NCBI GenBank assembly: GCA_017307735.1
Contig: JAFKGR010000020.1
Span: 1-64,000 of the forward strand
Length of the DNA stretch: 64,000 bases
Direction: 5' to 3'
Origin: Chitinophagaceae bacterium
GTDB taxonomy: Bacteria; Bacteroidota; Bacteroidia; Chitinophagales; Chitinophagaceae
Of the stretch, positions 63,687-64,000 are shown piece after piece. Within the stretch, counting starts at the first letter, position 1, and every line of letters starts with the position of its first letter. The notes beneath the pieces are model-generated. The model worked only from the letters and a program-made list of their open reading frames with translations. It was not told the origin of the DNA and ran no database searches. The translations under genes were made by a program, and so were the position numbers.

Positions 63687-64000
63687 TTATGGAAGTTTTA
63701 TCATGGTCTTCGTCTGAACCTGGCCATCTATAATAACCTTGTAGTAATATGTACCTGCCGGAATATTTCCCGGAATCCATTCTATCTGACAGGTACCTGC
63801 CGGTTTATTGCTATTTTCCAACACCGCGATTTGCTTACCGCTTAAACTATAGACAACAACGCTCAGTTTGGATGCCTTACCCAAATCCACCCTGATTTTT
63901 GTCTGGCTAATTACCGGATTGGGAACGTTCTGGTAAACCCGGTTTACCAATGATTCAAACATGGCTTTCACGACATCCGAATAGGTGAACGATCCGATTT
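63687..64000 (-). CDS. 3' end of a type IX secretion cargo gene (sorting domain), partial
   Basis: Only the last part of the gene lies in the window; the frame stays open to the edge at 64000. The visible C-terminus has the T9SS type A sorting pattern: VYQNVPNPVISQT, strands with VVVYSLSGKQIAVL, then PAGTYYYKVIIDGQVQTKTMIKLP. This domain directs the protein through the T9SS, after which it is removed and the cargo is released or anchored on the surface. The catalytic or adhesive part lies beyond the window. Confidence 0.88.
   Translation of the reverse strand, partial: IGSFTYSDVVKAMFESLVNRVYQNVPNPVISQTKIRVDLGKASKLSVVVYSLSGKQIAVLENSNKPAGTCQIEWIPGNIPAGTYYYKVIIDGQVQTKTMIKLP

Noticed and set aside
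1..64000. mobile elements, prophage, rRNA or defence islands
   Set aside because: No transposase, integrase, phage structural gene, restriction-modification, toxin-antitoxin pair, rRNA or CRISPR was found in a full read of the window.

Overview
This 64 kb window is an ordinary, gene-dense stretch of a Bacteroidota chromosome. It most resembles Chitinophagaceae or other Chitinophagales/Sphingobacteriia (inference). Supporting signs are a type IX secretion (T9SS) C-terminal sorting domain at the right edge, a TonB-dependent receptor with a carboxypeptidase-regulatory-like N-terminus, many short lipoproteins, several Bacteroidota-typical families (DUF5687 ABC permease, DUF2851, DUF4382, DUF6600, DUF2520), TAnnTTTG promoter elements, weak Shine-Dalgarno sequences and AT-rich intergenic DNA. 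I found no prophage, insertion sequence, CRISPR array, rRNA or integron.

Layout. 0-17 kb is rich in peptide and proline use: a small PepSY-like exported protein, a proline iminopeptidase, a DUF4382 lipoprotein, an OPT-family oligopeptide transporter, proline dehydrogenase, an S10 carboxypeptidase, an M28 metallopeptidase and an exported amidohydrolase. Among these sits a two-gene DNA-repair module (Lhr-like helicase plus PdeM endonuclease) and a DUF218 protein. 17-32 kb holds a helical lipoprotein, smc-trmH, a universal stress protein, arginase, a short GH20 enzyme, YchF, a DUF937 protein, and a TonB-dependent receptor paired with a fasciclin lipoprotein. 32-43 kb holds purC, clpB, an ABC exporter pair with a small exported protein, recF with a DUF721/DciA-like gene, PspC, a small exported protein, DUF2851 and a repeat-bearing DUF6600 lipoprotein. 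43.8-50 kb holds tRNA-Leu(GAG), panD, priA, plsC and topA. 50-54 kb is a tight operon (DUF2520, KdsC-like phosphatase, UbiA-family prenyltransferase, Maf). 54-64 kb holds cutC and glycosylasparaginase, a short DnaE2/ImuC-like polymerase, a Bcr/CflA efflux pump, a DbpA-like RNA helicase, a polysaccharide-deacetylase/lipoprotein pair, a 35-residue membrane peptide and the 3' end of a T9SS cargo gene.

How the genes work together. Exported peptidases, an oligopeptide transporter, proline dehydrogenase and arginase suggest growth on proteinaceous material. Lhr2-PdeM, the DnaE2-like polymerase, RecF, PriA, SMC and TopA form a notable but dispersed set of DNA-maintenance genes. The most unusual signals are: an 18-bp promoter element shared by the Lhr-like helicase and pdeM genes, which lie without the ligase and exonuclease usually found with them; a heptanucleotide-period repeat at two distant intergenic sites; a DnaE with a visibly degraded PHP domain and no adjacent ImuA/ImuB; a well-bounded 35-residue membrane peptide; and a CutC-glycosylasparaginase pairing. 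I do not see a clear new multi-gene defence or biosynthetic system. Most of the window is housekeeping.
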